This document shows, one piece after another, positions 37,201 to 49,969 of a stretch of DNA of 64,000 bases (the stretch's first letter is position 1; the number at the start of each line of letters is the position of its first letter). The DNA is taken from NCBI RefSeq assembly GCF_000150275.1, contig NW_002060943.1, forward strand, positions 5,297,950-5,361,949, given 5' to 3'. The stretch comes from Trichoplax adhaerens. Lineage: Eukaryota; Placozoa; Uniplacotomia; Trichoplacea; Trichoplacidae. The notes below the pieces were generated by a model, which was not told where the DNA came from, ran no database searches, and was given only the letters and a program-made list of their open reading frames with translations. The translations under genes were made by a program, and so were the position numbers.

Positions 37201-37849
37201 ACCAGTACTGGCATTAATAAAATTTTTATTCAGGCATCTTCGTTAACTCATTGATCTACGCGTAGACATTAATTCAGTCTCCTAGCTCATTTATCAAGAA
37301 ATTAGTTCTTGCAGAAAGCCCATCCATGCGTGCTTTTTCCGAGTCTCCTCCACGACCTCATTAATCAGCAAGATTGCTTGTAAGCAACTATTTAAGATAA
37401 CTCAGTCAATAAATAAAATGCTTAAACCAATCAAGGTTAATTATAATGCTTTTATTTGCTAAGCTATGAACATTAGGCAGCGATTTATAACAAAAAATAG
37501 AATCGGAGCTAAATTTTGATTAAATTAGAATGATTGAAAGCATATTTTAATGAATAAGAGTGTATTTGTAAACATATCGCTCATAAATAAAACATTGATA
37601 TTATATGATAGATTTACGATGAATATGATTTGATGTTTTCTTACTTTCCTTGCTTGGCTATAAGCGTAACAGTCATCGATGCGAGATATAGTATTAATCT
37701 TGACTATAAATTAAGTGTTTCATGCTTGTTTATGTAATGCATAGGTGTTTCTTACGATAGAGATGGTGTTTTTGTAAAATTGTGTTCAATTTTTGATTTT
37801 CATTTGAGTAACGTGTTAAGATTGGAGACAGGTGAAGTTTACATGCTTA

Positions 37850-38005
37850 GAATACCACTAAGTAAGATAGAACTTCCAGCTAAATAGTGGCTGTCTTCTG
37901 TATACTCAATAACGAAATTTCACATAGAATAGCATTAAATAAAGTGGAACTAAGGCTGAGTAGTGGCTATCTTTCTTTATATAGTCAATAATGAAATTCC
38001 ACGTA
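37850..38005. repeat. 76-bp tandem duplication
   Basis: TAGTGGCTGTCTT at 37885 and TAGTGGCTATCTT at 37961, each preceded by a GAACT-rich block and followed by CTCAATAACGAAATTTCAC or GTCAATAATGAAATTCCAC. It abuts the 3' end of the coiled-coil Rab gene and may lie in its 3' UTR. Confidence 0.7.
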
Positions 38006-38020
38006 TGGATTGATCTATTT

Positions 38021-41000
38021 TTATAAACAGCAAGATCCTTTTCTTGCTGTATCGCTTGCATTTTCCTCAGTATTTAGCCGTACAAAACTTCGAGCGCGAT
38101 ATAGATCTAATTTTTTACGTTTCAGACCATCCATTTGTCGTTGCATCAGGTGTCTGATGAAATAAGGTTAATAAAGTAAGGTATAAGCAAAATAATGATA
38201 TAGAAAAAAACCTGAAATTAATGCAAAATTAAATTTGACATTACCGAACTAACTGATGAAAGCTTTCTTCAACACTTTCGCCAGTTTTAGCACTACACTC
38301 TGTAAACATGGCGTCATGAAGCTAAAATAAGATTAGATATAGAGAAATTGGTAAAAAATTGGACCCATAAATTATTCGAAATTTTATGATTATAGTCGGT
38401 ACTTAAAAGAGATACTTGAAACTTCTAAAGCAACAGTAGATCTATCTTATGTAACTCTAAAATTAATAGAGATCTTATGACTATAATTGGTACCGGCACT
38501 TAAAGAAACAATTGAAATTTATAAAGCAGCAGTAGATCTATCTTTATCCACTAAAATATTTAAATTTATATACAATGACTCAGCTCATTTATTTTCTATA
38601 CATCGTTGTTATTTTACCATAGCTAAACGTGAGCCGGTGTCAGATTTGATTTCTCTTTGATCTTGTAAATCCAATTTGTTACCGGTAATCATAATTAATA
38701 CGTTCTCACTAGCGTTATCCTGCATTAAATTTGATATAGAAAACAGGCTAAAAACGTTACTATTTGTATAGTTGGTACAATTTTAAGTAATATACTAAAA
38801 TTTTGGTGTAGAAGTCAAGACTAAATATCCTTAAGATGATGAAATTACCCGCGACGAGTTTTCTACTAGTAACTAGAAGTGCAACTCAAATTCGTAGCTA
38901 ATTGATGCTATGTTAAGGGCTAGTAAAACAATTTTATGCTATATCAGCTTAAGTTTCACATGTACCTTAATGTCTGCAATCCATCCTTGTATATTGGCAA
39001 AAGATTCTTGTCGTGTAATATCGTAGAGTAAAAGAATTCCATTAGCATCCCGGTAATAGGATTGCGGAAGACTACGAAATCTATATTGAAATAAAATTAG
39101 AAGAATTCTTTAAGCTTTTTTTGCTCTTGATGTTCGATAGATTAACTTAAAATTGGAGTTTAAATTTATCATACGCGAGATTGCCAAAGTCTCTATTACA
39201 ATTGTAAGCTAATTATATTTGAAGAATTTTCGAAAAATCAGTTTCAATATGAGTACCTTTCTTGGCCGACAGTATCCCATACTTGCAATGAAACCGGCGT
39301 ATCATCAACCATGACAGTAGACATTTCAAATCCAATATCTTGGGTTAACATAGGCATGATGAAAAGAGTATCAGTTTAGAATTTACGTTATCGTATCATG
39401 CAGTAAACAGAATGATTATCTCAGATTTTATATCATTCCTATTAAGCTAGTTAGCTATGGCGATAAACTAAAGTCGCAGTAATAACCTAGTGTAACTCGA
39501 TGGTCCTCAACAAAGTCATCGTAGCAAAATCGATGAATAAAACTGGTCTTGCCAACTCCAGAGTCTCCAACAAGGACAATTTTAAAGACATTTAAAGTTT
39601 TCTTCTGCAAATATATCGAATAAATAGAAGTAGATGATTAGAAGTAGATCTACTTGTACCAATATTGTCTAGCAATGAGTATCACTGATGTCAACAGATT
39701 ATTATTATAAAGGACTCCGAGAATTCGGAAGCGTGGAATTACTTTATGATTATAATATTAGTATTAACTATACTTAAGCTATTCAAAATTTCTTACCTTT
39801 AATGACATTTTTCGAAACGTTGCCTTTTTAGCAGGCTTAATATCCGAGACTGTATTATTCTAGAATATCGTTTAAGGTAGTAAAAATAGAAATAGTAATC
39901 AAGCATTATCCACCTTGAGAAGGATAAGGAGCTGGTAGCAAAGTATGAGATATAGTATCACCAATGGGGAATGTAAGTTGGATAATGCTAAATCTTATAC
40001 ATTACTTTATCCTTATCCTGGATCACTAGGCTTTCCACTTGACCATTATGGTTACTCTCATTGCTATATAGAATAAGAAATATCGTGTTTAAAAGTCCGA
40101 ATATTTTAAAATTAGAGACGAATTACTACAAGTAATTATAAGCAATAACTAAGATTGTTTTATGCCAGGGACTTCTAAGAGAATTGCCTCTTAGATGTAC
40201 CCGTTTATGCTATATACTTTAGACTAACCTGTTATATTTGATTTGTTCTGATTCTGCTGCCATCAATCGATTCAGATTGCCGCTACCATTACTATTCATA
40301 GCTAGCATGCTTTGTAGGGATTCATTTAGCTGCGGACAAACGACAAAATGGTCAATGATGTCTAATCGCTAAAGTATACTAAGGCAAGAAGGCATTATCT
40401 ACTTCATCTTAATACTAGTTTTACATGGGTTTAGATGGATAAGTTTGGGAAGAACAGAGAGTTATTTGCTCATAAAGGTCAACTTTTATACTTTACTATA
40501 AATGTAATGTTTACAGGGAAATTATCTTATTATCCTTGTTGTATAGATATATTTTATACAGAGTAATGCTGTCCTAATTGTACATTAAAGTCTTTGTTAA
40601 TTCTCAATTTAGATACTACTATATAATTTCATAACTATACCGCCATTAAATGATATAGATATGAGTACTCACTTGTAGAAGAGCTTCATTTTCATTTCGG
40701 ACTTCTATTTCTGATCTTTTAATCATTTTTAATAACTTATTTAACTATAATAAAATCCCAAACAAATGATTAATAAAGGTTGTAATAGGATTTATAATTC
40801 GAACTAGAATCGTCTAAGCTCGTAAACTGTACACTCACTTAGATACAAGTGAAATGAACTGAAGTAGTAATTAACATGGCTATTATTTTGCTATAGTTTA
40901 TTCACCATTTACCTCTTGATTCCTTTCGTCCATGAAGGCCTTCTCCTTTTCATATTCGGTAACCTTTGCTTCGAGCTGTGATAATAGGAAAAATATCATT

Positions 41001-44000
41001 AGCATTAAGAGTTGCATATTCCCTTCTTATATCATTCAGAGTAATGTCTGCTATATCAACGTTAATCTAGTATAATAAGATGTAGGAGGACGATAGAATA
41101 GCTAAAAATTGAAAATATTCCAATATCTTTCGTACCTCATGTTTCTCATGAAGTAATAGATTAAGTTGTTGATTTATATCCATTAAATTAAAGGAGCGAT
41201 CGCTAATTATCGAAGGCTGATTAGGAACTTGATCGGAAACGCCATCAACGTCTATCCCCATCTAACATGTAATAGATTAAATGATAATTAATTTCGAGAC
41301 CAACACGAAGTTATCGGTCGCGGCTGCTACCGTAGAATTTTTTCTGACTATAGCATCTTATTTCTATGCACTACCCAATGCTAAGTAAGGCAAGAGATTT
41401 AAAATTAAATAAGAAGTCCTAGAGGACAGCGCAAGAGGCGGTTATGCTACGTATATGATATCTTTTCCAGATAGTCATTTCTGTGATTTCTTGCTATTGA
41501 CTACCGTATCTGATGCTTCATGGAGAAGATGATTTCAAAGTTGACTAAGAAGGTCATTATCATCATAAACATAGTGATTACCCTCATTTCTGTTTTTACT
41601 ATATAGACTGTATTGACGAATATCGGATTCTTTATATTGCTACAGGAAGAGTATACCCATACTTAAGGATTAAAGATTAACTAAGAAAGGTAAAAATATA
41701 TAACGGCATAGATTGTGTCTATTGATATCTCTCCTAAAGGCAAAAGCTAAATTTTCCATCAATTATCAAATAGCTAATAAATAAAAAGGACTTCAGATGA
41801 ATCAGTAACTTAACAAATAGCTAAAATTATCTTAGCTAATTTTTATATTGATCGTCAGTTGCTATGCTACTATTGATGATGAAATCGAGAAAATCAGCAT
41901 AAAATTGCCATTCGATATCTATTTTTACACGCTAACCGTTCCTTTTTTCATAATGTATTAGTAAGATCATTTTTAATTAAGTATTATTTAACAAATACTG
42001 AATATCTACTTACTGACTGATCTTGGTCTTCCTTAATACTTTCCTCAACAACTTCGATAATATGGATCAAATGATCAAGCTCCTCTTGACTTGATCGTCA
42101 ATGGATATAAATAAAGTAGAACAGGAATAAACAATTCTCTTAATATCATTAAAAACAAAGCAATAGTTCTTCTACTCTAGAGAACTAGTTCATACTCAAA
42201 CCGTTGAATGCGCGTGATTACAAAACATAACTCATTAATATTGTTACTAATTCAATTAGTTTTTTATTAGCATAAGTCAATATTGCCAGCTACGATCACC
42301 TTTACGATATTGGAATGCTGTACATAGCATTCTATATCTTATATTAGAGTTGCAAAATAATTTATTTTCAATGCTATCGAATGTAGTAATTTCTCCGCTA
42401 TACCTGCCAGGTTGGACACCAATCTTTTTTTGCTTTTCGTAATATTGATTACAGACTTGTTTTAATGCTTTTTCAAATTGCGGTAGTAATGAAGGTTTCT
42501 TTTCATAAATTTCGTAATATCTTAAAATTAGCTTGGACAGTATGCCTTCGTAGCTATAAATAAAATTATAAAGAAAGACTTATATTGTTATAATTCAAAC
42601 TCTTCATTTTACTCTGTAGTTTATTTATCAAGCTAATCTAAACATGGTCCAATTTTATTAGAATGGAATACTAATAATATTCAGCAAGCCATTATTATAC
42701 AATTACAACGTTGTACTCTATCCCTTTGAAGTATTAACAAAAATGATTTTAGAGATAGCGTGAATGCAAAAATGTTATTATAATCATGGTAATAAGGCAT
42801 AATGTACTTGGATAAACCGCAACATGAGTTATAATCATGGTCTAGCATGAGCTGATTTTTTTTACTTGTCTATTTAGATGTTTCCGATTGATGATATCCT
42901 CGATTTACATGTTATGATTACAATCGTATTACATGTCTAGTTAGGGGATAAGCGGCATTCAATGATTTCATGTATCCTAATTTAACTTTGCCGAGGACTA
43001 TATTAATCATCGTTATCGTAAATAACAAAGCATAATTCTAATAGCTACAGTTGTATCAACAGTCGCTTTATTTGAAGAAGAAATGACCATGACCTGTTCT
43101 TAATAAATGGACTAAATTATAGGATAATGCTATTAAATTGCTACATCATCAAATTGATTGCTGTTTCTATGTACATAATCTTACATGGAAAATTAATATT
43201 TTTGCTATATATAGTAGAGATCTACAGTCATAAATAGAATACATGTTATAATTCAGTTAATACGTATATGTGTCAAGCTACACTCGTTTTGAGCCAAATT
43301 GAATTGTTTTCTTGTCTCCATGCGCTCAGTAATATAAGTCAAAAAATAGATAGTAAAATAGGTAGTGTTCAAATTGAGTTCACATCTGATAAAATGTAGG
43401 TAGAAAGAATAGGATGAAATATCACATAATTCCTTTTTGACAGATGAATTTCTGGTTAGTAAATTTAAATTAAGAAAAAAGAACAATTCTTCTTTCTCGT
43501 GTAGCAATTAATAAGATTCGAAAAAATAAATACTAATTATTCTACGATGATTCAAAAACAAACTGTATCAGCTTATACATATTAATTAGGAATGATAACT
43601 AATGAAATCACTGTCAATATTAGCAAGCTCTTCGAAGAAAAGGTGTTTAGTTTTACATTTAAAGGATAATGAGCAAGATGGGATAATTAGCACGTCATGT
43701 ACTTTCTATCACCTGATAACTAGCATAGAGTCATGGGTAAATAGTGACTTAAACTTGGACAAATTTATGATTGTGATAGGCAATTCATTACGTCATAAAT
43801 CAGACAAATGTACCTATTTCCGGTTAAAAGAATAGTAAAAAGGTTTAAATAGGTAGTTACAGTAAAGAATAATAAAGAAGAGAATTTTAAGATGGGTTAT
43901 CTTAGCCAGGGACCACTAGAAGGTTTGCCTCTACTAATTTACGTTTTAGCCCATACTTATACAAATTTAGTAAAATTGTTTATAATATTAGTCATCGGCT

Positions 44001-47000
44001 CGTAATTAACTATAGGATATGGATAATAAGTAATTGTTATGAAATTTTAATAACGTTTGGGGTAAGATAGTAATAATATCGATAAAACCTGTCTACTTTG
44101 CGTTATTATTTATACTATCACATTATAATATTAGTCATCAGCTCGTAGTTAGCTATGGAATATGGATAACTTGTAATTGCTATGAAATTTTAATAACCTT
44201 GGTGCAAGTTATTAATAATATCAGTAAAGTATGTCTATTTTGCATAATTAATTATACCATCAACATTATAATGTTAGTCATTGGCTCGTAGTTAGCTGTG
44301 GGATGTGGATAACATGTTATAAATATTTTATAACAGCGGTGTAACTTAGTAATAATATCGATAAGAATACGCCTATATAGCATTATCTTTTATACTATCA
44401 CATTACAACATTAGCTATTAGCTCATAGTTAGCTATGGAATATGGATAAGAAGTAATAGTTATGAAATTTTAATAGCTGTGGTGTAAGTTGGTAGTAATA
44501 TCAATAAAATCATGTTATTTTGAATTGTTATTTATACGGTCATACTAAAGTAAAGTAGTAAGGAATATCAGTTGATTACTACTCTATCAAAATATTATTA
44601 TGATAGATATTCTTTAGAGCTACAGCGCAGCCATAATTAATAACTATTTCTTATTCGATAGAAGTACAAAACTCTCTCTCTCTAGGAATATAAGTCTATC
44701 TCTACTCTATCTAAAAACACAATTACTAGCACAATGCCGTATTTCAGATCATAATTTTTTTATTGATCTGTTAAACATAAGTATGCAGACATAGATCAGA
44801 ATCTATGAATATTTTAGGCACTATTGGCTGCCTACTTGTATAATGTGATTATAAGGAAATTATTGTCCGCTAAATTTTGTAAGTAAGGAGAAAAACAATT
44901 CAATCTTTTATGATGATGTTCAAGCAGATGATGTCAATGGTTGAAAAAATGATATCGAGACCTTTACTGTATCACTATGCTAAATAAAATTCTACCCAAC
45001 TTATTTCTATAGTCAACAGGCAACCTGAATACCCTCTTACTCACTAGTAAAGACTAATCGCTTTGCCAAACTTGGTTTTTGTGAAGCTAAACCTATTTCA
45101 TGGTGTATTTTTAAAGTAATATTTCAGCGGCAACATTTATTGAGTCGTATTTAGATTCATTATACCTTCAATTTTTTATTGATTTCATACAGGATAATGA
45201 TAATTCACGTTGCGAGCTGTTTATTTTTAAACCCTTCTAAGCGATTAGATGGGAGTAAAATCGTTACTTTACAGCATAAAGTAAGATTTGTAATGGCAGC
45301 AAAATTTCTGATTGGATTTTATACGTAGATCAGAAAACGACAAAATGATTCATTTCATTGAGGCTGTATTCTGTTACTATAGGTTAAAAACTGTAACTTG
45401 TAAACATTTCTAGGCAGCTAGATGGAATGGAATACCTAAATTATAGTGTAGTAAGATCTATTCACAGTAAAAATTTCTGAATAAGTTTTAAACGTACACT
45501 GAAAGACAGTAAGATATTTCACGTGGTAGCATCCTACTACTACGCGTTGCATCCCGTTATTTGTAGATACTTCTAAGCAGCTGGATGGAGTAGAATAACT
45601 ACCGATACTCCCTAAAGTTATAAAAGCACAATTATTCAAGGGTAATTTCATGAACGAGAATGGAGTAATTTTATAATACGATATCATAGGAGATAGCCTT
45701 ACATGCCTGCTGAAAATGGTGAAGAAGAATCATTTTGATCAAGGTTGGAAGTACAACCTTGTTATTGTATCTTGATCCTTAGCACAACTAGACTAGATCT
45801 GAAGTGGAGTAGATAAACTATTTTTAATAGTTAACCTAATGCAGATAAGAATACTTTTAAAGCTTTTATTTGTTATTACCCTCTATCTCTTGGATCAACT
45901 ATGGGTTAATAAGATGTGATATCTTTCATATATCTGAATCTTAGACTTGGTTAATATTAGTATAGTAATACACAACAATATCCAATTAATGAATAGAAAA
46001 AGAGGATAACTTTGGTCCACACGACGTCTTACTGAATTGCTTCTTCTCCCTCAGAGCTACTTGTATGCATTATAATGGCTACCTTCGCTGGTCAATGACT
46101 CGAAAGTTATAGAATGGATCGTGTACTATAATACTCGTATATGAGTAATCCATGTTGCGCTCTTTTATGTCCCCCTTTTGTAACAAAGCAAGTCAATAAT
46201 TTTTTTATGTCGTATTTGATTGCATATTGAATTTAGGAGTAATGTTACAAGCTTGAATAATAACCAAAGGCCCAGCAGGCCTTTTGAAAATGACGACGTG
46301 TGTTCTTGTATAACTTAAGTATAGAAGGTGGACATTGGATTGAACTTATTCTTACAGCGGGTTTCAAATCAAAATTTGATAAACTTTAGTGTAAAGTTTC
46401 CTATTGGAATACGGAAATCCTTCTGTATAAAGGAGTTTAACATTCGATATCGCCTGTAAGTAACCATTCTGCAAGTAATTTGAATCACTTTACTGGTAAT
46501 TCTAGCAGCGTTAGTCATTTATAACCGGTAAAATTAAAGGTCAGTGGAATTAAGATTAGCGTTAATAATAGAAAGAGCCAGTAGTGATCTAGATGTAATT
46601 ATTTTCGGTTTAGTTTGGTAGTCCTTTCCTCTAGTATCGTTGGTGCCTATTTAGCTAAACGAGCGTAATAAGTAGGAGAGATAGAGATACTCTAATTGGG
46701 CTTAAAAAGGACTGATGAGAGGCTTCTTAAATTGGGCACTAAAAGCCATTCTACGTATTCAAATCATTGGAAATATCATGTTTATTAATGTGCTATATTA
46801 AATTTATGATCGTAGTGATAACACAGCACGAAGTGATAACTGAAAATGCCTGAGTAGCATTCTATATCAGTATACTATGGATAGTCCAATGATCACAGAG
46901 ATGTTGTATTCGACATCGATGAGGAATAAGGGTGGAAAAATCTTTATACCTTGCCATTAAGGCAAATGATGGATTATAATCAAATTTTAGCTGTCGTCGA

Positions 47001-48750
47001 CAGCGTTCAATGGCTATCACGGGGATAACATGACCTAATCTCACTCTAGTGGTCTGAGCAATTCATCACCTAATCAGGGTAGCCATTGAACGTCGAATTG
47101 TCAATGCAGTATAACATCGTTAAGGAAGGATCTTTTCACTTGCTATGGAGAATACAAAATGAAATAGAGATCCTCACATTGGATTAACAGGGGGACTGGT
47201 AGGTATAGCTTTTATGTTGTCGGCGACAAAGTAACAAGCAAAGGTACTATAGGCTGAAAAAATTTTGAAAAAATTTTGAAATAGAAAATAAATGTTCTCA
47301 TTGTTTTCCCCGGTGTCGGTATATAAATTTCTCGATTGGCTAATAAATACTTTATCGAATAGGTAAAATTTAGGCTAGTGTTTGAAAAGGGAAAAATAAC
47401 GTCGTAAAATGATCATTTAATATCAACATTATCAATCTTGAGTAAAACCTGATATGAAATAAGAGCTTAATCGCCTACTAATACTTTGTCAAATAGGTAA
47501 GCTAGTTTTCAGAAAGATGAAAACATAATTAGATAGGCTAATTTTTGAGAAAGAGTGGAGTAAAATAAAATAAGCTACTTTTCAGAGAGGTTAAAATAAA
47601 ATTAAATATCCTGGTTTCCGGAAAGAGTAGAATAAAATAGATAAGCTAGTATTTAGAAAGATTAAATAAGATTAAATATACCGGATTTAGCCAAGAGTAG
47701 ATTAAAGGCTTAAAAATATTAGCTAATATCATCATGGTCATTTCAGAGTCGATTCTTTAATTTAATTCTATTATCTAATATTAAAGGAGAATCTCTGGAT
47801 CGCAAAATAAATACTTTATCAAATAGGTAAACCAGTTTTGAAAAGAGTAGAATCAAGACTTGATAGAGATTGGCTAATATCATCATGGCCAATCTTGGGT
47901 AAACTTGTTAACTCTATTATCTAATATTAAACAAAAACTTTTGCATCGTCTAATAAATACTTTATCGAAAATAGGTAAGATTTAGGTTACGGTAGTTTTT
48001 AGAAAGAGTAGAACTACGACTTGAAAAAAGATCGTTTAATTAGTATCATTACGGGCAATCTTGAGTAGATTCGTTCATTTTCTGTTATTGAATATGAAAC
48101 ACGAACATCTGGATAGTCTAAAATATACTCCATCAAGTGGTTAAGATTTAAGTTCGTTTTTAGAAAGAGTGGAATAAAGAGTTGCAAAAAAATAATGACT
48201 AATATCATCGTGGCCAATCTTGAGTAAACTCGTTAATTCTATTATCCAATATGAAACAAAAAACTTGCAGTATGGAGAATAATAATGAACAGCACTTGCA
48301 TAAACATGGCTAGAATTCTCATTCTATTCTTTTTCATTCGACCCATGTTAGTTAATTAATCTTTAGCCACCCCAAAAATAAATTGTTGTCGATCGGTCTT
48401 ATTCATAAATAACTAGATTAAAGTGTCAAACAATTTCAAGTCGGTTAAGGAAATGATGTAACTTACCCTCGAAATAAGTCTATCAATTGTAATTTAATAA
48501 TGTTTTCTTCAATTTCAACCGGTAATAAGATTTCTTCTTTAGCATCATCGTCGTCCAAACTATTGGGCCGATTTTGTCCATTTAATATACTACTTGATCC
48601 AGTATTGCTATCACCACTGATGTCATTGAGTGATGAAAAATCGGATTGCATAAAATCATCTTCTAATCCAGTACTAGATCGAACAACAACTCGTTTCTTC
48701 TTGGACCTTCCATCTACTGATCGCTGTTGAGTCTCTCCCGTTGTTTCCAT
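38021..48750 (-). CDS. Coiled-coil Rab GTPase (RASEF/CRACR2A/RAB44-type)
   Basis: Fifteen exons: 48467-48750, 42404-42553, 42014-42089, 41136-41261, 40913-40975, 40673-40744, 40229-40329, 40039-40063 (25-nt micro-exon, tentative), 39797-39859, 39487-39604, 39257-39338, 38966-39080, 38618-38719, 38245-38321 and 38021-38153. They total 1587 nt (528 aa). After a charged N terminus, heptad-rich coiled coil runs from about residue 145 to 270. The Rab domain has P-loop GDSGVGKT (333-340), WDTVGQE (380-386), NKLD (439-442), ECSAK (467-471) and a C-terminal SCCL for prenylation. This matches large Rabs that join coiled coil and GTPase, but no EF-hands are visible. The last four Rab-core exons have the same lengths as in the PDZ-Rab gene. 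Exon 1 is separated by a 5.9-kb repeat-filled intron and is the least certain part, although its phase fits. Confidence 0.75.
38395..38560. repeat. ~95-bp intronic tandem duplication
   Basis: GATTATAGTCGGTACTTAAA ... AGTAGATCTATCTTA (AGTAGA at 38435) recurs as GACTATAATTGGTACCGGCA ... AGTAGATCTATCTTT (AGTAGA at 38530). It lies in the intron between the NKLD and ECSAK exons of the coiled-coil Rab gene. Confidence 0.7.
43960..44540. repeat. 143-bp intronic tandem repeat, 4 units
   Basis: TTAGTCATCGGCTCGTA-type blocks occur at 43989, 44131, 44274 and (variant) 44411. Each is followed by GTTAGCTATGGAATATGGATAA, GAAATTTTAATAAC, GTAATAATATCGATAAA and TATACTATCACATTA. Spacing is 143, 143 and 137. 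It lies within the 5.9-kb first intron of the coiled-coil Rab gene. Confidence 0.8.
45170..45690. repeat. ~170-bp intronic tandem repeat, 3 units
   Basis: CTTCTAAGC[GA]GCTGGATGGAGT-type blocks at about 45233, 45407 and 45570 are each followed by ACAGTAAAAATTTCTGA-type sequence and preceded by CTGTTATT-type sequence. It is an old array in the same large intron. Confidence 0.6.
47330..48260. repeat. ~140-170-bp intronic repeat, about 5 units
   Basis: CTAATAAATACTTTATCGAATAGGTAA-type blocks recur near 47338, 47476, 47803, 47949 and 48117, with AGAAAGAGTAGAATAA and AATATCATCATGGCCAATCTTGAGTAAAC-type segments between. Unit spacing varies, suggesting internal rearrangement. It sits at the upstream end of the 5.9-kb intron. 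Confidence 0.7.
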
Positions 48751-49969
48751 CAAATTTTAAAATTGGAGGTAATTATAATGGAATCGGAAAAACTGAATAG
48801 ATTACTATCTTGATCCATGAGGGGAAAAAGAAAGAAAATATAGTCATCTCTTTTGTCCAATGGAGAAAATATTGACAACATGCGAGTATTTTCAAGAAAG
48901 AAGAAATAATCCTTAACACTTACCCGTTCTTAACGAATGAATTACAATCCAACTTGCAAAAAATTTTACTTATACTCTATTTTCAATCAATCTATACGAT
49001 GGCGCCTAGCTTACATCGAATAAGCCATCGATGGTGGTTGAAGAAAGTCAATATTTCGTAGCTCGTCTTAATTAAATTGATTGGTTAGGCAATTTTTAGA
49101 TAGGAAATATTATTCTTTGTCCAGTCCAAGCCAATAATTCTGTTTTCTTGTTATGAAGTAAAATAATCCACACCGCGTGTAATCGAACTTCCGTCGTTGT
49201 AGGCTTAGAATGACTCTCTTATAAAGATATTAATCGATACAGATCCAATTTAATATAGAATCATTTAGAATTCAACTAGATCTGACTTGCTTGCCGAAAA
49301 TAGACCGCAATAATCATTCTAGCCCAATCAACAATGAGTCAAATCAAGGCTGTTGTCGTCTGAATGCTTGAAATCTTTACAGATTCCTCACGCTCTCTCT
49401 ACCTTTCATAACGTCGTCCGACTGCTATGGAATCTCCTGCCGATTTTTATCAATAGTTTAGCTTTCAACATAAATTTAAATCTATCTTTCAACGTTAATG
49501 AATAACTTAGTAACAAGCTTTTGTTGTTTTACACACCTATTTGCTAAATGGATGATTAACGAAACAATATGTGCATTCTTGTTCAGTAACAACAGCAAAG
49601 ACAATAACTTATTGGCTAGTTTGTTAAGTGATAGTTCGCCACATTACAACATAGTTTATTAGCGCAAGTATGTATTTATTAGCCACTTTTCTATCGATAG
49701 TTATGAGTCATATTGCTGACGGTCCTGATGGATTGCAGAATCGAGATGTCGCGATCCTGGCGTTTTCCATCGGTTATTGACATAGCTTGATCTTATTGAC
49801 TTTTTGTCGCTATCGTCAACAACTTGCCTATGATTGAGAGTTTGTTAGTATTCTTGGAGAATGGAAAGAAAAGAATAGAAACAGTTTTATTTGATAGCAT
49901 GCTAACGGCTGTTGAATTAAAGACATCAAAAGTCTATAATATAAAAAATAGATATCGTTACCGACTGCT

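Larger units (their letters stand above)
30493..38020. other. Repeat-rich intergenic region between the two Rab genes
   Basis: These 7.5 kb contain tandem duplications at the PDZ-Rab 5' end (30495-31190), a 48-bp duplication (33631-33726), arrays of about 130, 153 and 155 bp (33880-36375 and 36600-37200), a 76-bp duplication near 37850, and the second N gap. Open frames at 35615-35938 have no recognisable domain and run into the 153-bp array. I see no gene. Confidence 0.5.

Noticed and set aside
43253-43835. Open frames of 77-84 codons on both strands in the large intron
   Set aside because: Low-complexity Leu/Ser/Tyr translations without splice support, expected by chance at this base composition and length.
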